The notes beneath the pieces are model-generated. The model was not told the DNA's origin. It saw nothing but the letters and a program-made list of their open reading frames with translations, and made no database searches. Positions 27,596 through 35,325 of a DNA stretch of 64,000 nucleotides are shown here, piece after piece. The translations under genes were made by a program, and so were the position numbers. This DNA comes from Acidovorax sp. KKS102 (GTDB lineage: Bacteria > Pseudomonadota > Gammaproteobacteria > Burkholderiales > Burkholderiaceae_C). Location of the stretch: positions 3,038,001 through 3,102,000 of the forward strand of contig NC_018708.1 of NCBI RefSeq assembly GCF_000302535.1, given 5' to 3'. Positions within the stretch are counted from its first letter, which is position 1. Every line of letters starts with the position of its first letter.

Positions 27596-28306
27596 TTATT
27601 GCGTTTCAAAGTTGTCGGCTTCGTAGGTTTTCCATACGTCCAGCCATGGCAGTAGCAGTGGCCGCGTCTGGAACCTCGCACGCACTTGCCGGATTGGCAC
27701 ATGGCCGTTATGCACCAGCGCTGCGGCAATCAACACCGGGTTCCATCGCGTCTCTCTCACCCCCCGTTGTCCCGGTATCACCACGCAGCTTTGGAGCCAT
27801 TTGGGCTTATCGCCAAGTGGCTTGCGCCACTCCTTTTCGTTCCAGCGCATGCCGTCGAAGGAAAACGCAATATCGCCGGTAGTCAGAGCCAGCGGCGCAC
27901 TACTGGCGCCCTCAGCCGCCGGAGTGGAACACTTCTCGGGCGCCGGGGCGGCGGGCGCAGCCTGCGGCGGATCGGTGTGGGAAACTGACGCAGTATGGCC
28001 GGCCAAGAGCGGGATTACCACATTGTCAATGGTGACAGGCAGACCACATTCAGAGGCAAGGCGGCGAAGATCGTCCGGTAGCAAGACTAGACGGCGAGCA
28101 TAAACGTCGGGAGGAATTCCAGCCGTATCAAACGGAACCCAAGTGTCCGGATCTCTTCCTCGAACCTCCCCGCTATGCGCTCGTGCCAGAATGAAATTGA
28201 GCGATTTGCGAACGGCATCGGGACTGTCTGGTGAAACGGTTCCAGCCAATAAATGTGCGGCCTGCACTAGCGTAATAGGTTTTTCCGGGATTTGAATTGC
28301 ATTCAC
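27596..28306 (-). CDS. Island-associated hypothetical protein
   Basis: A 236-residue protein with two parts. The first, about 1-110, contains helices (VQAAHLLAGTVSPDSPDAV) like those of island regulatory proteins. A linker rich in Ala and Pro follows at 110-145, then a C-terminal part with aromatic residues (FDGMRWNEKEWRKPLGDKPKW). It lies upstream of the AlpA-like gene and in the same direction, so it probably belongs to the same island operon. Family unknown to me. Confidence 0.6.
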   Translation of the reverse strand: MNAIQIPEKPITLVQAAHLLAGTVSPDSPDAVRKSLNFILARAHSGEVRGRDPDTWVPFDTAGIPPDVYARRLVLLPDDLRRLASECGLPVTIDNVVIPLLAGHTASVSHTDPPQAAPAAPAPEKCSTPAAEGASSAPLALTTGDIAFSFDGMRWNEKEWRKPLGDKPKWLQSCVVIPGQRGVRETRWNPVLIAAALVHNGHVPIRQVRARFQTRPLLLPWLDVWKTYEADNFETQ

Positions 28307-28382
28307 TCTTGCCCCCTCAAAGCAGCGTTCAATGGGCGCCCCAGCAGGCGGCCGAAGGCATTTCGGTTTTCGATTCGCGGGC

Positions 28383-28682
28383 CTAGCTGTGACGAAGCGG
28401 GCAGGCGGGCGTGCGCACCCAGCTTTTCAGAGCGTCATTGATACGGGTCTGCCAACCATCGCCCGACACCCGGAACTTATCCACTACCTCCACATCAAGA
28501 CGCAGAGTGACTTGTGTATTGGTGCCACTGCCCAGCGGGCGACCACGACGCACCAGTGGTTTGACCTGCTTCCATTCGGCATCAGTAAACGGCACCGCAT
28601 CAATGTCGGCCAGCGCAGTAGTGGAAATGGAGGTGTCTTCAGAAGAGGTCGGCAGAGTGGTTCCGGTTTTAAGTTTCGGCAT
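28383..28682 (-). CDS. brnA: BrnA-type antitoxin
   Basis: A 99-residue protein with the BrnA layout: a helix (FTDAEWKQVKPLVRRGRPLG) followed by a ribbon-helix-helix segment (TQVTLRLDVEVVDKFRVSGD, then WQTRINDALKSWV). BrnA neutralises the BrnT ribonuclease and represses the operon. Its ATG lies inside the natural end of brnT, so the two overlap. The partner toxin gene carries a premature stop, so the antitoxin may now have no full-length partner. Confidence 0.85.
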   Translation of the reverse strand: MPKLKTGTTLPTSSEDTSISTTALADIDAVPFTDAEWKQVKPLVRRGRPLGSGTNTQVTLRLDVEVVDKFRVSGDGWQTRINDALKSWVRTPACPLRHS

Positions 28683-28941
28683 AGCGTTTCACCTCTCGCG
28701 TGTTGGCTTATCTCAAACTGATGATGCGGCGCTCGGTCGGATGCTCAGGCGGGCGGTCAACAAACACCACGGACATGACACGCAAGCCGATGTAACCCAG
28801 CGCCACCATGCGAGGCTCGCAATAGTCCCGGCGCTTGTCCGGCCACAGCACGGCAGTTTCCCATTCAAAGCCCAGCGCATCCAGCAATGAAAAGCCATGC
28901 TTTGCCAGATTGGCGGCATCTTTGGCCGAGTCGAACGTCAC
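28669..28941 (-). pseudogene. brnT: brnT toxin gene with premature nonsense codon
   Basis: BrnT (DUF497) is a RelE-fold ribonuclease of about 90 residues. Here the GTG start at 28941 gives a normal sequence (DSAKDAANLAKHGFSL, VVFVDRPPEHPTERRIISLR) that stops at TAA, 28708-28710, after 77 residues. In the same frame the DNA continues with codons for ANTREVKRYAET and a second TAA at 28669-28671, exactly overlapping the brnA start as in intact operons. The conserved residue before ANTRE is normally Lys, so a single AAA-to-TAA change explains it. The lost tail holds conserved Arg, Glu and Tyr residues, so the toxin is probably inactive. Confidence 0.8.
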
Positions 28942-29003
28942 ATTCGTTGTTTAGCGTAGCTATGTTTATTTGAAGTTCAAGGATTATTTGTATTTGTGCT
29001 ATT

Positions 29004-29280
29004 TCACCTAGCCACCACGCGCAATTCGCCCGGTTCTGCTATGGCCTCAAACTGCATACGGGCAAGACTCAGGATATGGCCCTCTATTAGCTCCAGAAAC
29101 GGGCGAAAGGCATCAATACTGCGCGGCCTGTAGCCTTCGGCTGTTGCGCTCGCTTGTGGCCCATGATCTGCGAGATAGCCCCAGCAGGAGTCCCGACAGC
29201 TTCACCCAGCAGCGAGAAGGAACGGCGCAGACCGTGGAATGTCAGATACTCAATTTCGGCGTGTTTCAGGGCTTGGGCAT
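29004..29280 (-). pseudogene. Remnant of a P4-type integrase gene (3' end)
   Basis: This stretch is clearly homologous to the last third of the intact integrase gene at 31545-32849. It covers the HGLRRSF catalytic region through to a stop at 29004-29006. It is broken twice: the 5' two thirds are missing, with homology ending at about 29280, and one base is lost after the GHK motif near 29137, which shifts the frame. It marks the end of an older island, probably the one holding the P4-like replication genes to its left. Confidence 0.8.
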
Positions 29281-29635
29281 CCTTGAGGGCGATGGTCGTA
29301 TCTGGGTGGTTTCACCGAGTAACGCCTTCGGCGGCTACGTCAATACCTTCCCCAAGGGCAAACTGGACTGGGGCCTGGGCCTTCGTGCGAATGCGCTGAA
29401 GGAAGGCTTCGAAGAATCGGGGCTGCGCGTGGCGTTGACCGGGTTTCTGTGCGATTCGCACCGCACGACCTCGGTGACGCGCTACTACCTCGCCAAGCGG
29501 GTGGGTGGACATCCGGCGAACATGGGTTGGGAGACGCAGGCGTTGAGTTTGGTGCCTCGCGCTCGGCTCGCGGAGTTTGTGTCCCACAAAAATGACCAGG
29601 TCATTCTCCAGGCGTTGCAGCAGGCGCTGGGCTAA
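29281..29635 (+). pseudogene. Nudix hydrolase gene lacking its 5' end
   Basis: The sequence from about 29281 encodes a Nudix core: WVVSPSNAFGGYVNTFPKGK, then the Nudix-box helix ANALKEGFEESGLRV. The rest continues normally to a stop at 29633-29635. Nudix enzymes hydrolyse nucleoside diphosphates such as ADP-ribose. The frame is open back to 29144, but that part is antisense integrase remnant, so the N-terminus is foreign or absent. The next two genes follow closely (26 and about 140 bp), so it was probably the first gene of an ADP-ribose-related operon. Confidence 0.7.
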
Positions 29636-29661
29636 ACCGAGCGCGACAAGGAGACAGCACG

Positions 29662-29970
29662 ATGTGGATATTTTTGCCAGACAGTTTTATCAGCGTGGTC
29701 CGAAAGCCCGGTGACACGGACACCCTCACAGTGCGCGAGCGGATCAAGGGCGACATCGAATCGGTGTTTCCGCAAGCCCAGGTCGAGGTGAATAAAGGCA
29801 CGGATTACAAGTACCGAGCTCGCGTGCCCCGAGAGGCCGTGGCACAGGTGCTGCACGACCAGGTGATGGGTTTGCACTGGAGCAACTTCAAGGGCGCCGT
29901 CAAAAGCAGCAAGCGCCACGACGCCTACATGGGCGTTTGGCGGGCGATGTATGCGGTGCAAGACCGCTGA
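29662..29970 (+). CDS. Conserved small protein next to Nudix gene
   Basis: A 102-residue soluble protein. MWIFLPDSFISVV at the start, a central YKYRARVPREAV, and HWSNFKGAVKSSKRHDAYMGVW near the end belong to a widespread uncharacterised bacterial family that I recognise but cannot name. A good AAGGAG ribosome site precedes the ATG. It lies between the truncated Nudix gene and the macro-like gene. Function unknown. Confidence 0.75.
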   Translation: MWIFLPDSFISVVRKPGDTDTLTVRERIKGDIESVFPQAQVEVNKGTDYKYRARVPREAVAQVLHDQVMGLHWSNFKGAVKSSKRHDAYMGVWRAMYAVQDR

Positions 29971-30108
29971 GCGTCTCGCAATGTGCTGCGATAGTCATGG
30001 AGCAGCCAGGTCAGGAGCGGGGCGGCGATATTGCAATGATTGCCTTGACTTGTGTGATGTCACCGGCACACTGGTTCCCCATGCCAACCAAAGACATCCA
30101 CAGCTCCC

Positions 30109-31116
30109 ATGAATGACAACTGGTTCAGCCGTCTGACCGGGTTCAACGAAGGCCCGTATGGCGCCACACAGGCGCAGTTGGAGGTGGACGGCCAAGTCCT
30201 GCGCTCCAAAGTCAACGGCCGCAGCTTTTGCATCGGCCAATTTGAGATGCCCTCGCTGGCTGACCTGCGTGCCCAAGTGGACCAAGGGACGGGGTCGACC
30301 GGGCAGACACGGATCAGCATCGTCATGGGAGACGTGCGCAAAATGCACCAGTTGCCTGAATATGCGGGTGCGGTGTTCCAGGTGGCCAGTCAATTCAACG
30401 CATTGGAAATGGTGGGACCCAATGTTTCCCCGGAAGACGGCGTGACCCGTTATGCGTACGACCGAACCCAGGGACCCGCGTGCGCCATCGCCGCGGGCGC
30501 AGCCACGATCTACCGCAACTACTTTGTACCGGTCGGCGACCAGGTCGGCCAAAGCGCAAGGCACCAACTCGATGGCCTTGCAGATTTGGGGGCAGCATTG
30601 GCCGAGGCACTGGGATGCTCTGTGCCCGAGCTGTGGACGATGCAAAACGGCTATGCGCTTGCCACTAAGTCAGGGCTGGACCGGATATCAGCTTATCTGC
30701 GAGACGCCAGCGAGCCCGCGCTCTACGAATTGACCGGGCTCCTTCGCGTAGGTGTCCACCAGGGCGTGGAGGTCACCGAAGGTGCTGTCGCCCCTGGGCA
30801 GCTGGTCAGTCAGGTCTTCTGTTCTGCGCTTCCCGTGGCCTATGGACGGGTGCCCGCGGTACATTGGCAGGACTTTGCGAAACTGGTGCTCAATGCGGCA
30901 TATGAAGCCACGTTGCTCGCTGGAGTGCTCAACCACCGGCAAGGCGGCTCGAATATCGTGCTGCTGACCCTGCTTGGCGGTGGTGCATTCGGGAATGCCC
31001 CCGAGTGGATTCACTCTGCCATTCAGAGGGCGCTGGACAAGACTCAGGGCCACAGCCTGGACGTTCGGCTGGTGAGCTATGGGCCACCGTCAGCCGAATT
31101 GCGCGCGTTGGCTTGA
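30109..31116 (+). CDS. Macro/PARG-like domain protein
   Basis: A 335-residue protein. VFQVASQFNALEMVGP and TQGPACAIAAGAATIYRN in the middle, and VLLTLLGGGAFGN near residue 285, resemble the ADP-ribose-binding loops of macro-domain and PARG-type enzymes. Those enzymes bind or cleave ADP-ribose derivatives. With a Nudix gene just upstream, a role in removing ADP-ribose or handling an NAD-derived signal is plausible. The fold assignment rests on motif resemblance only; the operon logic is inference. Confidence 0.6.
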   Translation: MNDNWFSRLTGFNEGPYGATQAQLEVDGQVLRSKVNGRSFCIGQFEMPSLADLRAQVDQGTGSTGQTRISIVMGDVRKMHQLPEYAGAVFQVASQFNALEMVGPNVSPEDGVTRYAYDRTQGPACAIAAGAATIYRNYFVPVGDQVGQSARHQLDGLADLGAALAEALGCSVPELWTMQNGYALATKSGLDRISAYLRDASEPALYELTGLLRVGVHQGVEVTEGAVAPGQLVSQVFCSALPVAYGRVPAVHWQDFAKLVLNAAYEATLLAGVLNHRQGGSNIVLLTLLGGGAFGNAPEWIHSAIQRALDKTQGHSLDVRLVSYGPPSAELRALA

Positions 31117-31178
31117 ATCTGCATGCAGACAGGCTGTTGTTCTAGTCGTAAGGCAGAGCTCTTGTACCCATCAGCCTA

Positions 31179-31502
31179 TCACTCCACCCCAAGCGCCTCG
31201 AACACCGCATCCACCAGGTCTGAATAGAAACTCGTCTGGAAATTGGCAAACAGCTCGCCCGGAACGGAGGGAATATCCGTCACGCTGAACATGGGCAGCA
31301 GGATGCGTTTGGCGCCGGCGTCAAATGCCACCTGCATGCTCTCGGCAAGGTTTATGGCCTGGGTGATGGTGCCGCCCAGGGTCATGTCGCCCAGCGCCGC
31401 CGCCCTGTCCAGCTGATACCCGGCTTCACGCATGGCAGACTGCGGGAAGCTTAGCAGGTCGTCCAGTACAGTGCCCCGAAACTCGATAGACTTCGTCGTG
31501 TG
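31179..31502 (-). pseudogene. brxL 3' fragment (BREX Lon-like protease)
   Basis: The frame ends with GDMTLGGTITQAINLAES, FDAGAKRILLPM and FQTSFYSDLVDAVFEALGVE, the characteristic C-terminus of BrxL, the Lon-like protein of type I BREX. Only the final 85 to 105 codons remain. The AAA ATPase domain and the Lon Ser-Lys site are missing, and no other BREX gene is beside it. The residues upstream of about 31434 no longer look like BrxL. This is a relic of a BREX locus, lying between the macro-like gene and the intact integrase. Confidence 0.8.
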
Positions 31503-31544
31503 AGTGCATAGAGTTTTGTATATTTTTGGTGAAGTCTGATGCTC

Positions 31545-32849
31545 TCAGTTTGACACTACCTGGAGCTTGCCCGGTTCGTTGGCGCGATCGAACTGCACCC
31601 CGGCCAGATTCAGGATATGAGCCTCTATCTGCGCAAGGAAGGGGCGCAGCGCGTCGGTGGTGCGTGGCCGGTAGCCTTCAGCGGTGGCGCTGGGCTTGTG
31701 TCCCATCACTTGCGCGATGGCGCCGGCTGGTGCCCCTGCGGCTTCACCCAGCAGCGAAAAAGACCGGCGTAGACCGTGGAAGGTCAGGTGTTCAATACTG
31801 GCGTGTTTCAAGGCCTGAGCATGGCTTGCGCGCGCGTCGGTAATGCGCCCTGCCTTGCCCGTGCTGGCGAACACATACGGCCCCACCCTGGGCAGACTTG
31901 CCAACATTTGCGCCATGTAGGGACTCAGAGGGATGGTCCGGGTGCTATCCACCTTATCGGCAATGATCAGCTTCCGCCACTGAAAATCTATATTCGCCCA
32001 TGTCAGGGCAGCCAGTTCTTCACGGCGGGCACCTGTCAGCAGCAAGGCGCGCAGATAGGCGCTGGCAATGCGATTGCTGATTTTCTCCACACCATCCCAC
32101 CAGCAGGGCACCTGAGCGGCTTCTAGGGCATCGGTGCGGCGGGTGCTACTGGGCAGGCTTTCCACAATAGCCGCGGCCTTGCCCGCATCGCGGTCTGTCA
32201 GATTCCGATACTCCGTGCGGGTAGCGCACCAGCGAAGAAATCCTCGAAACATCATCAAGGCGCGAGCGGCTTGGTGTTTGCCGGTCATGGCTTCACGGTC
32301 GTACCAGTCTTTAAGCGTGTCTTCATTCACGCCGACCAGCGGTAACGCCATCAGCGGATAAAGCGGCCCTGGTCGTGTCACGCCCTGCCCTCGCTTTTTT
32401 GGTTCGCCCCCTGGGGCGGCCATTGCCTCCAAGTCGGCGCGGTAACGAGGCTTCCATGCATCCCGGCGTTTGGGCCTGCCGTTCTCCAAATACAGCGGCC
32501 ACACCTCGCCAACGGTCAGGACTTTAGCGGCGGCGGCAGCTTGTTTTTCAGCATGGGCGGCCAGGGCATCGCGTTTCAGGTCGCGGGGATCTTTGCCTTC
32601 ATCAATCAGGCGTTGCAGTTCGCGTGCCTTAGCCTGGGCGTTGGGGATGCTCCAGGCGGCGGGGCTCCCAATCGTGATGCGTAGGTCTTTGCCTTGGTAC
32701 ACGCCCTGGAACACATAGGCGGGTTTCCCGGCAGGCGTGGCACGCAGCCCCAGCCCCGGCGCGGTCGCATCCCACATGAAAGCCTGCTTTTTGTCAGGCG
32801 GGCACTTGAACCCCGATACCCGGCCGGCGGTGAAAGCGATCTTTGCCAT
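31545..32849 (-). CDS. P4-type tyrosine integrase (DUF4102 N-terminus)
   Basis: A 434-residue site-specific recombinase. The N-terminal arm-binding domain (KQAFMWDATAPGLGLRATP) is DUF4102-like. The catalytic domain has Arg in TGARREEL, HGLRRSF, GHKPSAT, and a Tyr in EGYRPRT. Enzymes of this family insert islands into tRNA 3' ends. The gene reads leftward and starts 185 bp from the tRNA-Thr-derived repeat at 33035, so it probably belongs to an island that extends leftward and uses that tRNA. A decayed homologue lies at 29004-29280. Confidence 0.9.
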   Translation of the reverse strand: MAKIAFTAGRVSGFKCPPDKKQAFMWDATAPGLGLRATPAGKPAYVFQGVYQGKDLRITIGSPAAWSIPNAQAKARELQRLIDEGKDPRDLKRDALAAHAEKQAAAAAKVLTVGEVWPLYLENGRPKRRDAWKPRYRADLEAMAAPGGEPKKRGQGVTRPGPLYPLMALPLVGVNEDTLKDWYDREAMTGKHQAARALMMFRGFLRWCATRTEYRNLTDRDAGKAAAIVESLPSSTRRTDALEAAQVPCWWDGVEKISNRIASAYLRALLLTGARREELAALTWANIDFQWRKLIIADKVDSTRTIPLSPYMAQMLASLPRVGPYVFASTGKAGRITDARASHAQALKHASIEHLTFHGLRRSFSLLGEAAGAPAGAIAQVMGHKPSATAEGYRPRTTDALRPFLAQIEAHILNLAGVQFDRANEPGKLQVVSN

Positions 32850-33034
32850 GTGGTGCCCCTTGCGGTCTTACATCGACCAGGATGTAAGGGCGGATGTAAG
32901 ACTATTTACCGAAAAATGCCGAACTTCAATCAACATAATTACTGTTTATGCACTCGGCAAAAATCGTCTAACTTGTTGATTTTTATTGATTATATCAGTA
33001 TCAATCAACACAAGTGAGCACACCAACCCACTCA

Positions 33035-33082
33035 TTCGTAATGAGAAGGTCGGGTGTTCGATTCATCTCTCCGGCACCAATA
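33035..33082 (+). repeat. Left attachment site (tRNA-Thr 3' portion)
   Basis: 48 bp identical to 58925-58972. It starts at the anticodon loop (TTCGTAA, anticodon CGT), passes through a T-arm (GGGTG-TTCGATT-CATCT) and ends with acceptor strand CTCCGGC, A73, CCA and three more bases. The matching 5' half (acceptor GCCGGAG, D-arm) is not upstream, so this is an att copy and not a tRNA gene. Confidence 0.85.
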
Positions 33083-33127
33083 AAATCAACGACTTACGAG
33101 TCGTTATTGCCCCAAGTGCCGTCTCCT

Positions 33128-33210
33128 GTCACACTCAAGTCACAGTAGACGGCACAATTTGGCAGCACTGCACAACAGTGCCATCTCTCTCCAGCCAGTT
33201 TTGTGCCGTC
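33128..33210. promoter_or_regulatory. Probable integrase arm sites and nested hairpins, left end
   Basis: Two direct GTCACA repeats lie at 33128-33133 and 33139-33144, with an 11-bp period. An inverted pair GACGGCACAA (33148-33157) and TTGTGCCGTC (33201-33210) encloses a GCACTG/CAGTGC hairpin (33165-33181). AATTTGGCAGCA (33156-33167) recurs inverted near the right end. The set lies between att and the integrase start, where arm-type integrase or excisionase sites and the int promoter are expected. Confidence 0.6.
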
Positions 33211-33240
33211 ACATTTCGCTGACCGTACACAAAACACAAC

Positions 33241-34374
33241 ATGGCTGCAATCCGTGAACGCAAAGACCAAAACGGCAAAGTGAGCTACCAAGCTCAGGTC
33301 CGTATTCAAGGCTATCCGCCGCAGTCGAAAACTTTCTTGCGAAAGACCGACGCCAAGCAATGGGCCATCCAGACGGAAACCGAAATCCGCACTGGCATGA
33401 CCATCCGGAAAAACTCTGCCAGCAAGCACACCGTGCGCGAGATGCTGGAGCGCTATCGCGACAATGTGCTGACCGACAAAGCCAACGGCGGCAAAGACCA
33501 CAAGACGCATATCGCTTGGTGGATTGACGAACTTGGGCACTACGCCTTGTCCGAAGTCACAACCGATCTTGTGACACGGAGCATCGACAAGTTCAAAAAA
33601 TCGAAGACACGGCTTGGGAAGCCCCCTGCCCCAGCGACCGTGCTGCGCTACATGATGGCGCTTTCGCATGCGTTCACCGTGGCCCGCAAGCAGTGGAACT
33701 GGTGCGAGTCTTCGCCGGTAGAAAACGTGCAGCGCCCGAAGGTCAGCAACGAGCGCACACGCTACCTGACCGATGCGGAGCGCGAGTCATTGCTCAACGC
33801 GTGCAAAAACTCATCGAACCCCGACCTATATTTGGTGGTTGTGCTGGCGATCTCGACCGGCATGCGCAAGGGCGAAATCATGGGCATGCGCTGGCAAGAC
33901 ATGCACACAGCACCAGACCAGAGCTTCACCCGCGTACATCTGACCAAAACCAAGAACGACAAAGCCCGTTCAGTACTAATTACATCTCCTGCACTGGAGA
34001 TGCTGGAAGAGCGACGCGCAAAGCTGATTGAAAGTCGGCAAATCAAGGCAGCTACCGGGCTCATTTTTCCGAGCGCAACGAATGCCGATCAGCCAGTCGA
34101 CCTTCGCAAGCCATGGGGTTTCGCACTGCAAACTGCCGGCATTGAGGAATTCCGGTTCCACGACCTGCGGCATACGACAGCGAGCTACCTTGCCATGGAT
34201 GGCGCAAGCCTCTTGTCCATAAGCAAAGTGCTGGGCCACCAGACTACCAAAATGACGGAGCGGTACTCGCACTTGGCCACGTCGCACATTGACGAAGTAG
34301 TCCGGAGCATGAACGCAAAGAAATTTGGAACCGCGACGGACTCCTCTTCTGCCAAGCGAGCCAGCGAAAGCTAG
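33241..34374 (+). CDS. Tyrosine integrase of the 26-kb element
   Basis: A 377-residue phage-type integrase. It has an N-terminal arm-binding region (YQAQVRIQGYPPQSKTF), a core-binding SAM-like domain (about 60-165) and the catalytic domain. Catalytic residues: Arg in GMRKGEIMG, HDLRHT, GHQTTKMTE, and Tyr in RYSHLA. It lies 159 bp inside the left att copy and reads inward. It should catalyse integration into and excision from the tRNA-Thr 3' end. Confidence 0.93.
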   Translation: MAAIRERKDQNGKVSYQAQVRIQGYPPQSKTFLRKTDAKQWAIQTETEIRTGMTIRKNSASKHTVREMLERYRDNVLTDKANGGKDHKTHIAWWIDELGHYALSEVTTDLVTRSIDKFKKSKTRLGKPPAPATVLRYMMALSHAFTVARKQWNWCESSPVENVQRPKVSNERTRYLTDAERESLLNACKNSSNPDLYLVVVLAISTGMRKGEIMGMRWQDMHTAPDQSFTRVHLTKTKNDKARSVLITSPALEMLEERRAKLIESRQIKAATGLIFPSATNADQPVDLRKPWGFALQTAGIEEFRFHDLRHTTASYLAMDGASLLSISKVLGHQTTKMTERYSHLATSHIDEVVRSMNAKKFGTATDSSSAKRASES

Positions 34375-34485
34375 CCCACCACCCATGGACCAGGAAGTTG
34401 GTTCTAGAGTCTGGCAGGGCCTGATAGGCATACCATCAATCGTGTCGGTGAAAAACGTCTCCAACGACGATCCAATTTTTGCCCC

Positions 34486-35232
34486 ATGGCACGACTAAGC
34501 AAGAATCATATGAATTTCAACGAAGTACATCTCAAAGGAACTCTTTGTCTGGGAGGGGCCGAATTTCCATTTTCATCGGGTGAACCAGTGGATGCACTTT
34601 TCACTGAGAAAGGCGTCATCCTTCAAGGCAAGACCCGCTCCGCTCGTTTTTCCTACTTTGAGTTAGTCGAGTTCAATATCACTGGGCCAGGTTCTGTGAC
34701 CAGTGGGGGCGGTTTTGTAGGTGGCGGCTTCGGCGTGGAAGGTGCTATTGAAGGGATGGCCATCGCGGCAATTCTCAACGGCCTGACCACCAAGACCAAG
34801 ATACACACCTTCATCACTTTGATCACCAATTTTGGCGAGCTTCACTTGCATTACGACAAGATGGAGCCATCCGTCATGCGCGTGGTATTGGCCTCGGTAT
34901 TTCAGCGCATGCGTGCATGCAGTCCGCAGTGGCACGAACAACGCGTTTCGGTGCTTGAGTCGGCCAAAGCTAGAGGTCAGATTGATGAACCTCAGTATGC
35001 CGAGTTGGTGTCTCGTCTGATTACGGCGCCTGTATGGCCCGACCCCATGGCTGAAGAGGCTCTGCGCAAGCAAGAGGATGCCGAGCGCAGGCGAATTGCC
35101 GATGCGTTAGCGCCTCAAGGCATCTGCCCAAATTGCGACACCCAGATCAGCATCTACGCTGAGACTTGCCCACGTTGCAAAGCTTTCTTCGGTGAAGGCT
35201 CTTCTTGGTCAGTTAGACCCCTGAACGCATAA
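34486..35232 (+). CDS. Hypothetical protein with C-terminal zinc ribbon
   Basis: A 248-residue protein. The first 70 residues are strand-rich, then comes a glycine-rich stretch (SGGGFVGGGFGVEGAIEG) and a hydrophobic segment, followed by strand and helix. The C-terminus has CPNCDTQISIYAETCPRC, a classic zinc ribbon. It resembles bacterial zinc-ribbon proteins with a PH-like front part, but I cannot name the family. It follows the integrase gene and precedes the IS insertion by about 90 bp. Confidence 0.65.
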   Translation: MARLSKNHMNFNEVHLKGTLCLGGAEFPFSSGEPVDALFTEKGVILQGKTRSARFSYFELVEFNITGPGSVTSGGGFVGGGFGVEGAIEGMAIAAILNGLTTKTKIHTFITLITNFGELHLHYDKMEPSVMRVVLASVFQRMRACSPQWHEQRVSVLESAKARGQIDEPQYAELVSRLITAPVWPDPMAEEALRKQEDAERRRIADALAPQGICPNCDTQISIYAETCPRCKAFFGEGSSWSVRPLNA

Positions 35233-35325
35233 AGACAAGAGTCGCATAGACGCGGCCAAAGTTGCTGGTATTGGTATTGAAATAGCTACAGCTTTTTGAC
35301 TTGATCTTGTGTGCACTGTGTTTAG

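Noticed and set aside
29144..29280. N-terminal extension of the Nudix protein
   Set aside because: This part is antisense integrase remnant, as shown by alignment with 31640-31830, so it is not native Nudix sequence.
33000..33082. Possible intact tRNA-Thr gene
   Set aside because: Only the anticodon loop and 3' half are present; the acceptor 5' strand GCCGGAG and a D-arm are missing upstream.
33128..33210. CRISPR-like or phage-operator array
   Set aside because: Only two short GTCACA units and a nested hairpin are present. There are no regular spacers; arm sites next to att fit better. No CRISPR array was seen anywhere in the window.
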